64,000 nt of DNA. It comes from Globisporangium splendens. Taxonomy: Eukaryota; Oomycota; Peronosporomycetes; Pythiales; Pythiaceae. The stretch spans positions 267,921 to 331,920 of the forward strand of contig VFIW01000038.1 of assembly GCA_006386115.1 (NCBI GenBank), written 5' to 3'. The notes beneath the pieces are model-generated. The model did no database searches. It was given only the letters and a program-made list of their open reading frames with translations, and was not told the DNA's origin. The position numbers were made by a program, and so were the translations under genes. Positions 10,265 through 20,782 of this stretch are shown one piece after another; position 1 is the first letter of the stretch, and every line of letters starts with the position of its first letter.

Positions 10265-13194
10265 ATGTCGGAGAATCCGGGCGAAGAGGTGCAGACGCTC
10301 AAGATGAACGACGGCGCGCAGTATGGTACGTCTCTTTCCGTTTCTTTCTGCGTGCATGTGCGCATATCTTGTGGTGTGGCTGTGGTTGTAGATGCGGGCG
10401 TGTTGTTGTTGCGCATGCGGACGTTTTGCTTGTTGTGTGCATACGCGTGGGGGTGATTGGCTGCTTGCTCTTATGCTGCTGCCACTCCGTTAGCGACAGT
10501 ATCCGCGTTTTTGCTACAAAAGGATCGCGTCTGTGCATGCTTCGTGTGTGTGTGTTTGTTTGCTTGTATGTTTGCGCTTCTGTGTGCTTGTTGTTGATGA
10601 TGAATTGGCGGATAAATGATTATCTTGTGCATGTGTGTGTAACTCTACGGGGTTTCTTGCAATGCCAGCCTCCAAGCAGACAAAGCTGTGGTGGTGGTAT
10701 GCGTCGCTCTGGCTCAGGGATTCACTCTGTTGTTGTGCTTCCTCCTCTCGGCGTCGCCCTCGCGCGTCGTCCACTTGCTCTTCTGCTTCTTCTCCAGGTG
10801 GCGTGCTGCGCAAGTACGAGAACGAGATCGAGCACCACCGTCGGCGCTCCACCACCGTGTTCCTCGACCCGCCAAGTACGTTTATTAATTTGCCTATCCT
10901 TTGCTCAAATTCGGTCATATTGGTTTACTGACATACAACCCCCGAACCACATGTTGCTTGTCAAATTTGCGCATTCAGGCTCGTCGGAATCGAGCAAGGT
11001 GCTGAGCTTTGGTCGCGCGCGCAACTCGGGCGTGAACCGCTTGCTGCGCTCGAGCACGAGCTCCACAAGCAGCTATCACAGCTGCGCCGACACGAGTCGC
11101 AGCAACAGCAGCGTTTTGGAGAACAGCAGCGACGACACGGGCTTCACGACTGCGGCCGCCATCTCCTCGCAAAATGACGACAGCAACAAACCCCAACACA
11201 CTCTCAATAGTGCGCCTGCAAGTCCACACAGCAAGCAGCAAGGAAATGGTTACAGCCACGATCTCGATAACGACACAAAACAGAAGCCATCCTCAGCACA
11301 TGGTGACACAAAGTTGCAGCCACCTGACATTGAAAATGACAACCTGCTCATTCCCAGCAGCGTCGAGCCTTACATCGTGTCCGAGTACCAGGGCCACGCG
11401 TTCCCCGAGTACGTGTGGACCCACGTGGTGCTCAAGATGACGGCGTTCTCGGACGACGACGTGGTCACGAGCTTCCGCTTCGGCGTCGAGGGCGGCAGCA
11501 TCGGCCGTGACTCTGGCGTCAACACGGCGAGCATCCCTGCGGACAAGCTGCTCAAGCACGAGGCCCACGCCAGGATTTTGTACGCGCATGGCGGGTTTTA
11601 CCTTCAGAACTGCGACGAGAGCTCGAGCGGCACGTTCGTGAGGCTCGGTCCATGCTCAGACCTGGACGAGGACGACGACGGCCGCATGCAGTGGCCGCTG
11701 GACCCGAACGTGTCGTTCCGCGTCGGCAAATCCGATTTCCTCGTCACCAAGTACAACGAGGGTGAGCAGACGATGGAGCTGACGGTGCTGAGTGGTAAGC
11801 TCCAGGGCACAGTGTTCACGATCGGCACTTCGGGTGCAGGCATCGGCCGCTCGGCAGACAACGAGATCCACGCGAGCGACGGCGAGTTGTCCCGCAAGCA
11901 CGCTGCGATCTGGTTCGACGAGCTCACCCACAAGTTCTATCTGATCGACCTCAACTCGACCAACGGCACGTTCATGAAGCTCGTGGGGCCATACCACGAG
12001 CCGTACCGACTAGAGATCGGCGACGATCTGTTGATTTCGCAAACGTGCCTGACCGTCAACCGGTTCGACTTTGGCGTCCACGCCAGCATGGGGCAGCGCA
12101 AGACCATGGAGGACGCGCACACAATCATTCAGGACCTCAACATCGAGTCGCTTAGCTGTCTGGGGTTGCATCCGCAGTCGTACTTTGCCGTGTACGACGG
12201 CCACGGCGGTTCCGAGGCGTCGTCGTTCCTCGGCGACACGCTGCACCACAACATCATCGATGAGTTCCGCTTCAAGAAGAAGCAGTTTGATCCGTTGCTC
12301 AAGCTCCCACAAGAAGAGATCCATGCGATGGTGCGACAGCGCCTCATCTCGGCGTTTGAGAAGACCGACGAGGAGTTTCTCCATGAGTCTGAGCGACCGC
12401 AGGCCGGCAGCACGGCCACGACGGTGCTCATCGCGGGCAAGTACCTCTTTGTGGCCAACACCGGCGACTCGCGGACCGTGCTGAGCCGCAAACGCGTCGC
12501 CGTGCGGCTCTCGAACGACCACAAACCGAGTCGCACTGACGAAGCGCAGCGGATACGCGATACCGGCGGCTTTGTGATCCACGGCCGCATCATGGGCGAA
12601 TTGGCCGTGTCCCGCGCCTTTGGTGACTCGCCCTTCAAGACGTTTGAACTGCCCGAGCCGCCGAAAGAGGAAGCGAACGAGGCTTCTGGGAACGCTAGCA
12701 ATGGCTCCGGAGGCAAGAAGCCCCACAGCAGCGAGTACGACTCGCAGGAGCTGCCCGTGAACCCCAATGAGATCTTGAAGGGACCTCTGGTGATCGCAAC
12801 TCCGGAAGTCACAACCACTGAGATCACAGGTATGTAGTTGATTCTGTTGCTGTTCCGATGGGTGAGCATGCTAAAATTGTTTTGCTTTGTTTTCTGCAGA
12901 CGACGACGAATTTTTGCTGCTGGCGAGCGATGGGCTCTTTGACGTATTAAAAGACCAGGAAGCCGTGGATTTCGTGCGCCAGAAGTTGGTCGAATTGAAC
13001 GACGTGCAGCGCGCCGTCGAGGTGCGTTTCGTGGCCAATGACGCTGCAGCAATCCACAATATTGTGCTGACTTTGTGTGTGTGATCATATGACTGCAGGC
13101 GATGGTGGAGCACGCGATCTTCCAGCAGCGCTCAACAGACAACGTCACAGCCGTCGTGATTCTGTTTAAAGAGCCACGCGAGCTGTCCAAGTGA
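10265..13194 (+). CDS. FHA-FHA-PP2C protein phosphatase
   Basis: Five exons: 10265-10325, 10798-10875, 10979-12829, 12900-13021, 13099-13194 (2208 nt, 735 aa); every junction is GT-AG and keeps frame. After a Ser-rich N-terminus come a degenerate FHA-like domain (about 190-290), a canonical FHA domain (about 312-405: GIGRSADNEIH, ELSRKHAAIWF, LNSTNGTF) and a complete PP2C catalytic domain (about 409-730). Metal-binding and catalytic signatures are intact: MEDAH, VYDGHGG, GSTATTVLIA, VANTGDSRT, GELAVSRAFGD, LASDGLFDV, and in the last exon STDNVTAVV. FHA domains bind phosphothreonine peptides, so the enzyme probably docks on phosphorylated kinases or sensors and removes Ser/Thr phosphate, as plant KAPP does with its single FHA. 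The first intron (472 bp) is long for this genome and carries spurious open frames. Confidence 0.9.
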
Positions 13195-13522
13195 TGAATT
13201 TAAGACCAAAACAGAGAGAAACAACAGCGCTGGCGCAAATAATAGCGAACTTGGCAAGACCGATAGCAAATACACACACAAACAGGACACAGAAATGCAA
13301 GCAAGCAAGGCAAATGCGAAGCACAAGCAATAGGCAAGTTGTTAGATTATAGCAGGAGAAAAAAGAAACTAGTGTATGTGTGCGAAGCATCTCGCACACT
13401 CCATCCCATCCCCCAAAGGTAATATATACCAACATGAGTTGATGAACCTCCGCGGCTGAGCTAACTTATCCCCAAGTAGGCACCCCAGTCCAGCAAATTC
13501 AAGCCCAAGGTTGTCGATTTCT
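13195..13522. other. Convergent 3' intergenic
   Basis: Short spacer between the 3' ends of the phosphatase gene and the minus-strand membrane protein gene; nothing else seen. Confidence 0.5.
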
Positions 13523-14689
13523 TCAGCCCAGTGCCTCGAGTTTGAGCGGTACGATGGGCTCCGAGTCCTGCCGATTCTTCCTCGGCAGCGACGAGCTCGG
13601 GACGGACGCGAGCGTGGGCTTCTTGCGCGGGCTCTGGACCTCAGCGCTGGACGAATTGTCTCGGACGATGGTTCTCGACGACGACATGGCGCACGAGAGC
13701 ACAAAATCCTTGACGAGGCGGCAGCGTTCCAGCGTCCGGTTCTTGCAGCGCGACTCGAACGCCGTGGCGTGGACGCCGTCGTCAAACTCGAAGTGGAGCT
13801 TGTAGCAGCGTGTGTCGATGTCGCCGCTGAACTCGCCCGAAGCCTCGACGCGGATGTCGACGATGTGGCGCAGATCGCGGTCCACGCAGCGTTCGCGACG
13901 AAGCCTCGCAGATGCAAAGCAGAGCGGCTTGGACGACCGGATGAGCAGACGACTCGGGTCTTTGCTGATCACGAAGGTCTCGACGCGGCCGTTGGCCACG
14001 ATCCCGAGCTCAATCGCGTACACGATGCAGGCCACGAGGTACTTCCACCAGTCGTCCTTGAGTTTGCCGTCGAGCAACGTCGAGTGCACGCGCTCGACAA
14101 ACACCGTCGTCACCGCGAACACGAGCAGCCCGAAGACCCAGTAGTGCCACGGATACGTCGCAAAGCGGAGCTGTCGTGGAGTAAACGAAACCAAAGCATC
14201 AACACAAGCCATCGCAAATTACAAGCAAAACAAGCACGGATGCACCTCTTTGCAGGGTCCGAGGCTGGAATCGCCAAAGAGATTGTCGAATTCCGCGTCA
14301 CCTCCGTCGTTGCCTCCTCGGCCGCTCTGCGAGCGCTTGGCCATAGCTTTGCAGAATCGCTCGAGCTGCTTGAGTGTGAGTCTCCGTTCGCGGGACATGG
14401 GCGACGCCACCGCTGCGAATCTGTCGACGCCTCGGGTCTCGACGTCCTCAAAGCGGAGATTGCGTTCGCCATTGCCATCGTCATTGTCGATCACAGATGC
14501 CGACGACATGCTGCTTTGCCTGGCGTTCTCCGAGACGCTCTTGAGATTGTCGAGGTCGTCGTCGTCGTCGATGTGGATCGCATTGTAGTCGGTGTCGCCG
14601 TCGCCCATTTCGTGACCGCATGGTGATCGTTGCAGTGCGCCATCGCTTCGAGGCTTGTTGCCCGTGAGACTCGCGCGACCGCCAGCCAT
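13523..14689 (-). CDS. Two-pass membrane protein, possibly CYBC1/EROS-like
   Basis: Two exons, 14689-14246 and 14170-13523, around a 75-bp intron (GTGCAT donor, ACAG acceptor); 363 aa. The N-terminal 148 residues are polar, with an acidic run (IDDDDDLD) and a basic helix (RERRLTLKQLERFCKAMAK). Right after the splice come a Trp-rich entry and two hydrophobic helices (WVFGLLVFAVTTVFV and WKYLVACIVYAIELGIV) separated by about 20 residues, then a soluble beta-rich region (RVETFVISKD, LRHIVDIRVEASGE, YKLHFEFDDG) and a Ser/Lys/Pro tail. Two helices followed by a small PH-like domain recall the cytochrome b-245 chaperone 1 (EROS) family, which stabilises NADPH oxidase in the ER; similarity is at the level of topology and a few motifs, so this name is tentative. 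It converges on the phosphatase gene. Confidence 0.7.
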
Positions 14690-15255
14690 TGGTCACGAGC
14701 CGGACGTTAAGGAGAGAGAAGGTTGTCGCGGCTGGTTTGAGAGTCGAAGAGTGAACGAGACTGCAGATTGTGCCATGGAGCAAGTCACACCGTTTTAAAG
14801 CTGCGTGTTGTAGTAATTTTAGCGGGGTGAGTGGAGAGATAGATTCTCAGATATTGTGATCTCGCTCGACGCCTGGAGCTATTTCTGTGGCTTGTGTCTG
14901 CCGAGGTATTCGTTGCCGCGCGTCCCATGCATTGTCACGACATCGCTTCGAGGTCTTGTCGCTGAGAAAACAGAGCACAAGGTACCAACCTGATGGAGCC
15001 ACTTTGAAGAGAGTGGAAGAGCGACATGGGTGCACTTGTCGGGGAGCTACAAACGAGTGGACGCCACAATTGCAGCATGTGTCTACGACATGAGAGACAG
15101 ACTAGATACCATGGTACAGATCTTGATATTCAGATTAATCATTCATTCATACTGTCACATTCTCGACTTCTAAACGCACTTTGGCATACACATGAACAAG
15201 CGTTCGAGTTTGTGGAGAGGTTAAGCGCGTCATCCTCTCCCCTTTACCACTGAGA
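14690..15255. other. Intergenic left of the palindromic block
   Basis: Upstream region of the minus-strand membrane protein gene, running to the left breakpoint of the inverted repeat at 15256. No gene seen. Confidence 0.5.
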
Positions 15256-15258
15256 GAC

Positions 15259-15654
15259 TCAGAATCCCATGAGCATGTGCAGCAGCAACGCCGGCTGCGT
15301 CTCGCCTTGCGAGTTCAGGCTACTGACCTCGAGAGCGTCGCCTTGATTGCCTCCAGGGTGTCCACGCTGCTGAGTTCTGGTGGAGCTTGACAGCCTTGGC
15401 GCAATTGGCATCGGACGCTGTAGATACTGATAGTGCTTCGCAAATGTGATCAATTGTTCATCAAAGTTGTCATCGCCATCCGAGTCGAACGAGTCAGCAT
15501 GGCATCGACCATCTCGACAGCCGCAGTGCTTGGCCCATTTGCGTTGCTGCTGAGGCAGTTGAGGAGATGAACTCGAGGAGACCGAGTGGAAGCCGCGCTT
15601 GACGCCTCGGCGGTTGATGGGAGAGCCTGGAGCGGAGACTTGGAGGGGATCCAT
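15259..15654 (-). CDS. Orphan short protein, type A (left copy)
   Basis: 131 aa. I do not recognise the family. Start set at MDPLQVSAPGSP because the type B protein begins MAILQNYAPSAP at the same place; the frame is open 29 more codons upstream. Order of parts: Pro/Ser start, a basic motif RRGVKRGFHSVSSS, a Gln/Lys stretch, a Cys/His cluster (KHCGCRDGRCH), an acidic DSFDSDGDD, then an amphipathic segment FDEQLITFAKHYQYLQ, a Ser/Thr/Gln linker and a hydrophobic end (PALLLHMLMGF). No signal peptide or membrane helix. The basic-then-acidic layout would suit a nuclear or nucleic-acid-linked regulator, which is a guess. The copy at 22481-22876 is its mirror image. Confidence 0.6.
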   Translation of the reverse strand: MDPLQVSAPGSPINRRGVKRGFHSVSSSSSPQLPQQQRKWAKHCGCRDGRCHADSFDSDGDDNFDEQLITFAKHYQYLQRPMPIAPRLSSSTRTQQRGHPGGNQGDALEVSSLNSQGETQPALLLHMLMGF

Positions 15655-17352
15655 GGATGCAGGTGGATGAGCTAATGCGTTTGTGGTAAGTTGGTCACTG
15701 AAATGGCTGGCTGCGGGAGCAATTGGTAGTGACATGCACAAGTGAGCACGAGGAGGTGCGTTGCAGAATGAGCACTGAGCTTAAAATGGTAATGATTCAT
15801 TACGGTTGGCCTACTATACAGGAGACCATCACTCAGAGTTCCAGATTCACCACAGAAGAGGAGGAATGACCCGGCCAGTGTTGTCAGAATCAGTGTTTAC
15901 AAACATTGATACGATAAAAGCTGTCGCCACTCCCGAGACCTACGCGCCAAAAGTATCTTCGCCGCCGCAAAGCGCGCGAATTCGCATGTATCGACATGCA
16001 CACTCGGATTGTGCTTTGAGTCAGGCGATGCGCAGACCAAGCACACGCACCAAGAGGCAAGAAAACGCTGCACGAGGGAGCAGGATGAGCATAAATCCTA
16101 CGTCCATCCGTCACGCGAGACAGACAGGCAACAGCAGTCGGATCCTTCGGAACAAGGCCATAATCGTATGGGGGAAACAGGACCGCGATGATGACCACCT
16201 AGAGATTCTGCTCATCAAAACAGGCAACTCTGAGCTCTCCATTTTATAATGAGCACGCGTATTGACACTCGCAGCCCTTGAAGTCAAATTTGCTCATTTA
16301 AAGTCTAGGTGATGTGTGAGATTTCTTTCAGCGATATGCACTCTTACCCCAGCGACAAACATGCATGAGACCATACAGACAATGGACACATCACCGCCGC
16401 TTTACTTCGGAATGCAGTTGCATCAACAGTGAGGCAAACGTACATGAGGTCACACCATCCGAGTCCGACGAACACATCTCTGTCACTTGATTTCAGCAGG
16501 TAGGTACGCGGAGACAGTCTGCATGTATGCTGCGACCTAGGTACAAGGAGTCAGATCCCTTGATTCTGAGTGATAGCAAACATAGTTCTTCGAGGGAGTT
16601 GCCGCGAAATGATGATGGTGGGATGCTGTAGTAGGCGTCGTCTCTCAGAACCGTACGTCTATGGGTACGCTGTCGCAACCATCCATTTCGCCGTGATTAT
16701 GATCGTGACCCTGAAGCTCTCTGTGGCAACAAGTTCGCAAATAACAAGAATGACTCGATTTCTTCCGTGGCTTTAGCCGAAGTGAGATTCTCTCTCTCTC
16801 TCTCTCACCACGGACAGCAATGAGCCACAGTGCAGCACATGCCTCGGTGGTGTGGTCAGCATTGGTGAAAACAAAGAGAGATGCTCGAAGCCGCTGGACC
16901 TGCTGAGTCGGTCGATCCTTCTTGACACGATGACGAAGTGCTCGTCATGTAAAACTAGCATCGGGTCTCCAAATGTGGCTCACATCTGCACCTTCTCAAA
17001 CCTACTTGAAGCTCCTGATTCACAGAGTGATGGTCAGTGTATCAATGTCCAGTCTGCAAGCGCGTGCATTTGGTAGGTAGGCACTTACTCTATTGATTTT
17101 GCATAAATCTATTCTATTCCTCTTTGTATCTTCCTCCGTCTCTATCTGCTTCTTTCTGTGTATGCTCTTACGTTTGCTTGATCGTGTCCGACGGGACGGT
17201 CGCGTGAGCTTGCGATGCTCGCGCCACCAGAGCAACGGATCTTCACTATCGCTTTCCGTGGCAGTCTGATGAGCGAAACACCGCGTCCCTGATCGCCGTG
17301 GATCTCATCGTTGCGGAATTTCACGCCACCAATCGTGCACTGATCAACTGGC
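15655..17352. other. Spacer between orphan genes A and B in the left arm
   Basis: Contains the type A upstream region (about 15655-17040) and, near 17140-17260, a stretch resembling the 3' end of the metallophosphoesterase gene (TTACGTTT-CTTGATCGTGT, GACGGTCGCG, compare 23340-23370). A CT microsatellite lies at about 16789-16807. Diverged copies of this spacer recur at about 17900-18780 (same orientation) and 18935-20227 (inverted). No gene is supported within it. Confidence 0.55.
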
Positions 17353-17850
17353 TCAAAACCCCAGAAGCATGTGCAGCAGTAACGCAGGTTGCGCATCACC
17401 TTGCGAGTCCAGGCTACTGACCTCAATTGCATCACCGTAATCGTGCCCTTGTTCTATTCCAAGATGTCCATGTTGTTGAGTGTTTGTGGGGCTCGATGGT
17501 CTTGGCGCAATCGGTGTTAGGAGTTGTAGATACTGGTAATGCTTTGTGTATGCGAGCAATTGTTCATCGACATCGGCGTTCAAGTGGCTGCGCGCGGAGC
17601 TTGATTGCTTTTGTGCGGTTGGCGTTGGAAGCTGCAGACACTGGTAGTGATTTGCAAATGCGAGCAATTGCTTGTCGAAGTCGCCGTCGCAGTCCAAGTT
17701 CAACGAGTCGGCTTGGTGTACGTTGCTGCTGTGCTTGGACGATTTGCGTTGTTGTCGTCGTGGCTGGCTTGAGGAGACCAAGTGGAAGCCACGCTTGACG
17801 CCTCTGCGGCTGGTGGGAGCGCTTGGAGCGTAGTTTTGGAGGATCGCCAT
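17353..17850 (-). CDS. Orphan short protein, type B (left copy)
   Basis: 165 aa, a diverged paralog of type A. Shared: RRGVKRGFH-VSSS, acidic D-D/E-GDFD, and a hydrophobic C-terminus PALLLHMLLGF. Type B carries an internal duplication of the amphipathic segment: FDKQLLAFANHYQCLQLPTP and VDEQLLAYTKHYQYLQLLTP, about 45 residues apart, where type A has one. It lacks the Cys/His cluster of type A. A near-perfect Inr/FPR core promoter (CCTCATTCAACAATTTGCC, 17897-17879 minus strand) sits about 30-45 bp upstream of the ATG, good evidence that it is transcribed. Function unknown. Its mirror copy is 20285-20782. Confidence 0.7.
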   Translation of the reverse strand: MAILQNYAPSAPTSRRGVKRGFHLVSSSQPRRQQRKSSKHSSNVHQADSLNLDCDGDFDKQLLAFANHYQCLQLPTPTAQKQSSSARSHLNADVDEQLLAYTKHYQYLQLLTPIAPRPSSPTNTQQHGHLGIEQGHDYGDAIEVSSLDSQGDAQPALLLHMLLGF

Positions 17851-17878
17851 AGATCAACGTCTGACCTGATCTTTTCGT

Positions 17879-17897
17879 GGCAAATTGTTGAATGAGG
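17879..17897 (-). promoter_or_regulatory. Oomycete Inr/FPR core promoter of left type B gene
   Basis: CCTCATTCAACAATTTGCC read on the minus strand matches the oomycete initiator plus flanking-promoter-region pattern (TCATTYNNCAWTTTNYY). It is about 30 bp upstream of the type B ATG and lies inside the conserved arm. Confidence 0.7.
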
Positions 17898-17907
17898 TGG
17901 CTGAGAG

Positions 17908-20227
17908 TGAGCAAGTGGTCGAAGAGTGTCCAAGACACGCTCTAACACGAGAGAGTGGATGGTGAAGAGAAACACAGAACCACCATTCAAAGGTTCGGAT
18001 GGACTGCATCCAAGCAGGAGTGACCCGACCAGTCCAGTGAGGATCAAATGTATTTAAATGTGAATAATACAGAAAATGTCGTCTCTCTCTAAGCCTACTG
18101 TCCCTGCTAAAGCCTACTGTACTACCTCCAGCTTGCGTGTTCTTTCATTCACAAGATCTCACTAACTCCGCTTCCCTCCATTTGTTTTTCGAGTCCGACC
18201 GCCATGCGCGATGCGGCCGACAACGGCGCAGAAACCGCTGCTTGGGGGTCAAAGTTTGGCGTCCAAACAGAGCTCATACAGTGGTTCAAACCGACCAAAG
18301 AGACAGACAGCAGATTAGATCGTTAACAAAAGTCCTCCTGTGTGCATGCATGCAAGTGCATAATCGTATCAGGGTAGCACCGCAGCGATGATGATCACGA
18401 TACATAAAAACAAACTGGCCCCGTCTATCGTCAGTCGGGGCTCTTGAAGTTGAAATTTCCGCTGAATCCGGAGATGGTTAGGAGGATCGGGCACTCATCA
18501 CGTGTCGTCGGACCATTTTCCCAACTGCAGGCGTGCAGAGATGGCTTGACACTTGTGACGATATGCCTCGAGACTACTGTTTATCCCAGCGACAAACATG
18601 CATGGGATCCCCAGGAGCTGAGGCTAACGAACGCATCACCGCTATTTCTGATTGAACATGCTCCACCCAAGTGAGGAACATGCATAAAATCACAACAACA
18701 ACCGAATCCCACGGTCACACAACCGTCACTTGACTTCTCAGCGAAGACACTCTGGCTACAACCTGCCACTTGCCTTCAGGCGTTAAACTTTAGTTTAACA
18801 CTCGGCGGAGTCTGTCGTGGACGATGAAGACGTCTCCCCTCGTGTCTCAAAAGTGCGGAAGCTGTCCCAACCATTCGTTCTCCGTGACCATGGCAAGCAA
18901 CTCAGCATAATGCACCGAGTCTGAAGATCCATCGAGACCATCATTCTGACTCGGAGGTACTTTGAGAAAGTGCAGCACCGACCTGCCATATTCGAAAACC
19001 CGAGGCCAGTTGCATTGGATGAGGAAATTCGTCATCGTGCGCCAACAGCACGATGATAGTGGTCGCTATTTCAGAGAGAACGTATGGGTTGTGGCGCTCA
19101 CCTCGTCGACAAGCAGGTATCCAATGCACAGACGTTGAGAGTATGCGTTCCAGGTCGCTTAAGCAGATGCCAGAGAGAGAGAGAGAGAGAGAGAACTCTC
19201 ATTCTTGCTCTTTTGCTGGTGATGACCACGGAGCTGAAGCACTGCACTGCACTTTATGCTTTCTACAGCAGGGCTGAATCTCGCACGGCGTATACACACC
19301 TGACTCCAAGGGAGCTTCAAGGTCACGATAAATCTCGGGGAGCGGATGTTGTGACAGCGTGCCCATTGACATACGGTTTTGAGAGACGAGTGGAGACAGC
19401 TTCGAACACATCACCATCCCACGTCAATCTGTCTAGGACTCTTTGCCAGTTGCGCAAAACCAAAGTCTCTGACTCTGTTGTCGTCAAGCGGCGGCATGTA
19501 GCTAGGGTGTCTCCGCGCACGTATCTCCAAAGAAATTAAGTGGCGGTCGTTGAACTACTGCTGCTGAAGTCACATGCGCGCTTGTCTCTGGGGTACAGTA
19601 TCTAGGTGTCAGGACATCACTAATGGGTGAGTGCAAGTCTAACGATGGAAATGGTCCGATGACACTTGCTGACTGCTCGTCATCCACTTGACTTGAGCGG
19701 AAAATTTCAACTTCGAGGGCTACTGATGTAGACGAGGCCATTGCAGTCACGTTTGTGTCTTATGATCCGCGACCATCATCGCGGCGATGTTTCCCCGATA
19801 CGATTATGCACTTGCATGCGTGCATGCACACAGGACTTCTGTTGATTTAACGCTGCTGTCCTCTTTTTGTCGCTTAACCACTGCAGCGGTATGAACTCTT
19901 TCTGGACCCCCAAGAAGCGTTTCGTGCGTCTTTGCCTGTTGAACGCGTGGTGCTCCGACTCGAAAAGAGAATGAAGGAGATTCGGCATACCTCGCCTAGA
20001 AACGAAAATGCGCGAGCTGCTGGGGAGCAAAAGATACTTTTGGCAGCAGGTGTTGGGAGAGGCGACATCTCCTGCTAATGCACCCATGCTCAAAGAACGG
20101 GAACGAATTGGTCAGGTCACTCTTCATCTGATGCAGTGAATCAGGACCTTTGAGCGATGGTCTCTGCATCGAGGACTCAGTTATTCCTCCTTGTTCTCAC
20201 GTGCGGCTTTCTCACACCACCTACCCT
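17908..20227. repeat. Central spacer: diverged inverted copies of the unit upstream region
   Basis: The spacer is not unique sequence. 18310-18450 and the reverse complement of about 19690-19860 are clearly related (AAGTCCT..TGTGCATGC, GCAAGTGCATAATCGTATC, GATGATG, GAAGTTGAAAT). 18935-19420 in plus orientation resembles 21105-21500 of the right arm (CTCTGTGAATC/..TTTGAGAA-GTGCAG, AGCTTCA-GGTCACGAT, GACAGCGT-CCCAT-GAC-TACGGTT). So each arm continues inward as an older, diverged arm. A GA microsatellite is at about 19172-19194. No gene is supported. Confidence 0.65.
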
Positions 20228-20237
20228 CTCTCAGCCA

Positions 20238-20256
20238 CCTCATTCAACAATTTGCC
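20238..20256 (+). promoter_or_regulatory. Oomycete Inr/FPR core promoter of right type B gene
   Basis: CCTCATTCAACAATTTGCC, about 30 bp before the ATG at 20285; mirror image of the left-arm element. Confidence 0.7.
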
Positions 20257-20284
20257 ACGAAAAGATCAGGTCAGACGTTGATCT

Positions 20285-20782
20285 ATGGCGATCCTCCAAA
20301 ACTACGCTCCAAGCGCTCCCACCAGCCGCAGAGGCGTCAAGCGTGGCTTCCACTTGGTCTCCTCAAGCCAGCCACGACGACAACAACGCAAATCGTCCAA
20401 GCACAGCAGCAACGTACACCAAGCCGACTCGTTGAACTTGGACTGCGACGGCGACTTCGACAAGCAATTGCTCGCATTTGCAAATCACTGCCAGTGTCTG
20501 CAGCTTCCAACGCCAACCGCACAAAAGCAATCAAGCTCCGCGCGCAGCCACTTGAACGCCGATGTCGATGAACAATTGCTCGCATACACAAAGCATTACC
20601 AGTATCTACAACTCCTAACACCGATTGCGCCAAGACCATCGAGCCCCACAAACACTCAACAACATGGACATCTTGGAATAGAACAAGGGCACGATTACGG
20701 TGATGCAATTGAGGTCAGTAGCCTGGACTCGCAAGGTGATGCGCAACCTGCGTTACTGCTGCACATGCTTCTGGGGTTTTGA
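20285..20782 (+). CDS. Orphan short protein, type B (right copy)
   Basis: 165 aa, identical to the left type B protein except one residue (FANHCQCLQ here, FANHYQCLQ there, a single A/G change). It has the same duplicated amphipathic segment, the RRGVKRGFH motif and hydrophobic C-terminus. No frame-disrupting change has accumulated in either copy, so the pair is either very recent, under selection, or kept alike by conversion between the arms. Family not recognised. Confidence 0.7.
   Translation: MAILQNYAPSAPTSRRGVKRGFHLVSSSQPRRQQRKSSKHSSNVHQADSLNLDCDGDFDKQLLAFANHCQCLQLPTPTAQKQSSSARSHLNADVDEQLLAYTKHYQYLQLLTPIAPRPSSPTNTQQHGHLGIEQGHDYGDAIEVSSLDSQGDAQPALLLHMLLGF

Larger units (their letters stand above)
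15256..17907 (+). repeat. Left arm of a large inverted repeat (2652 bp)
   Basis: Reverse complement of 20228-22879; paired positions sum to 38135. Outer breakpoint: left ..gagaGACTCAGAATCC, right (reversed) ..gattGACTCAGAATCC. Inner breakpoint: both arms share CAAATTGTTGAATGAGGTGG then CTGAGAG and diverge. Translations on both strands mirror exactly except for two single-residue differences (Tyr/Cys in the 165-aa orphan protein, Ala/Val in an antisense frame), so identity is above 99%. The arm holds two orphan genes in tandem. Confidence 0.95.

Noticed and set aside
9697..10416. 239-codon minus-strand frame overlapping the first exon of the FHA-PP2C gene
   Set aside because: Composition is Leu/Ser/Cys-rich shadow sequence, it overlaps a well-supported exon and shows no motif.
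13511..14626. 371-codon plus-strand frame opposite the two-exon membrane protein gene
   Set aside because: The minus strand has clear membrane helices and a frame-keeping intron; the plus frame is a GC-rich shadow.
15806..16249. 147-codon frame in the palindrome spacer, also present in the right arm
   Set aside because: Its conservation is explained by arm identity; in the diverged inner copies the frame is not kept, so it is not under coding selection.
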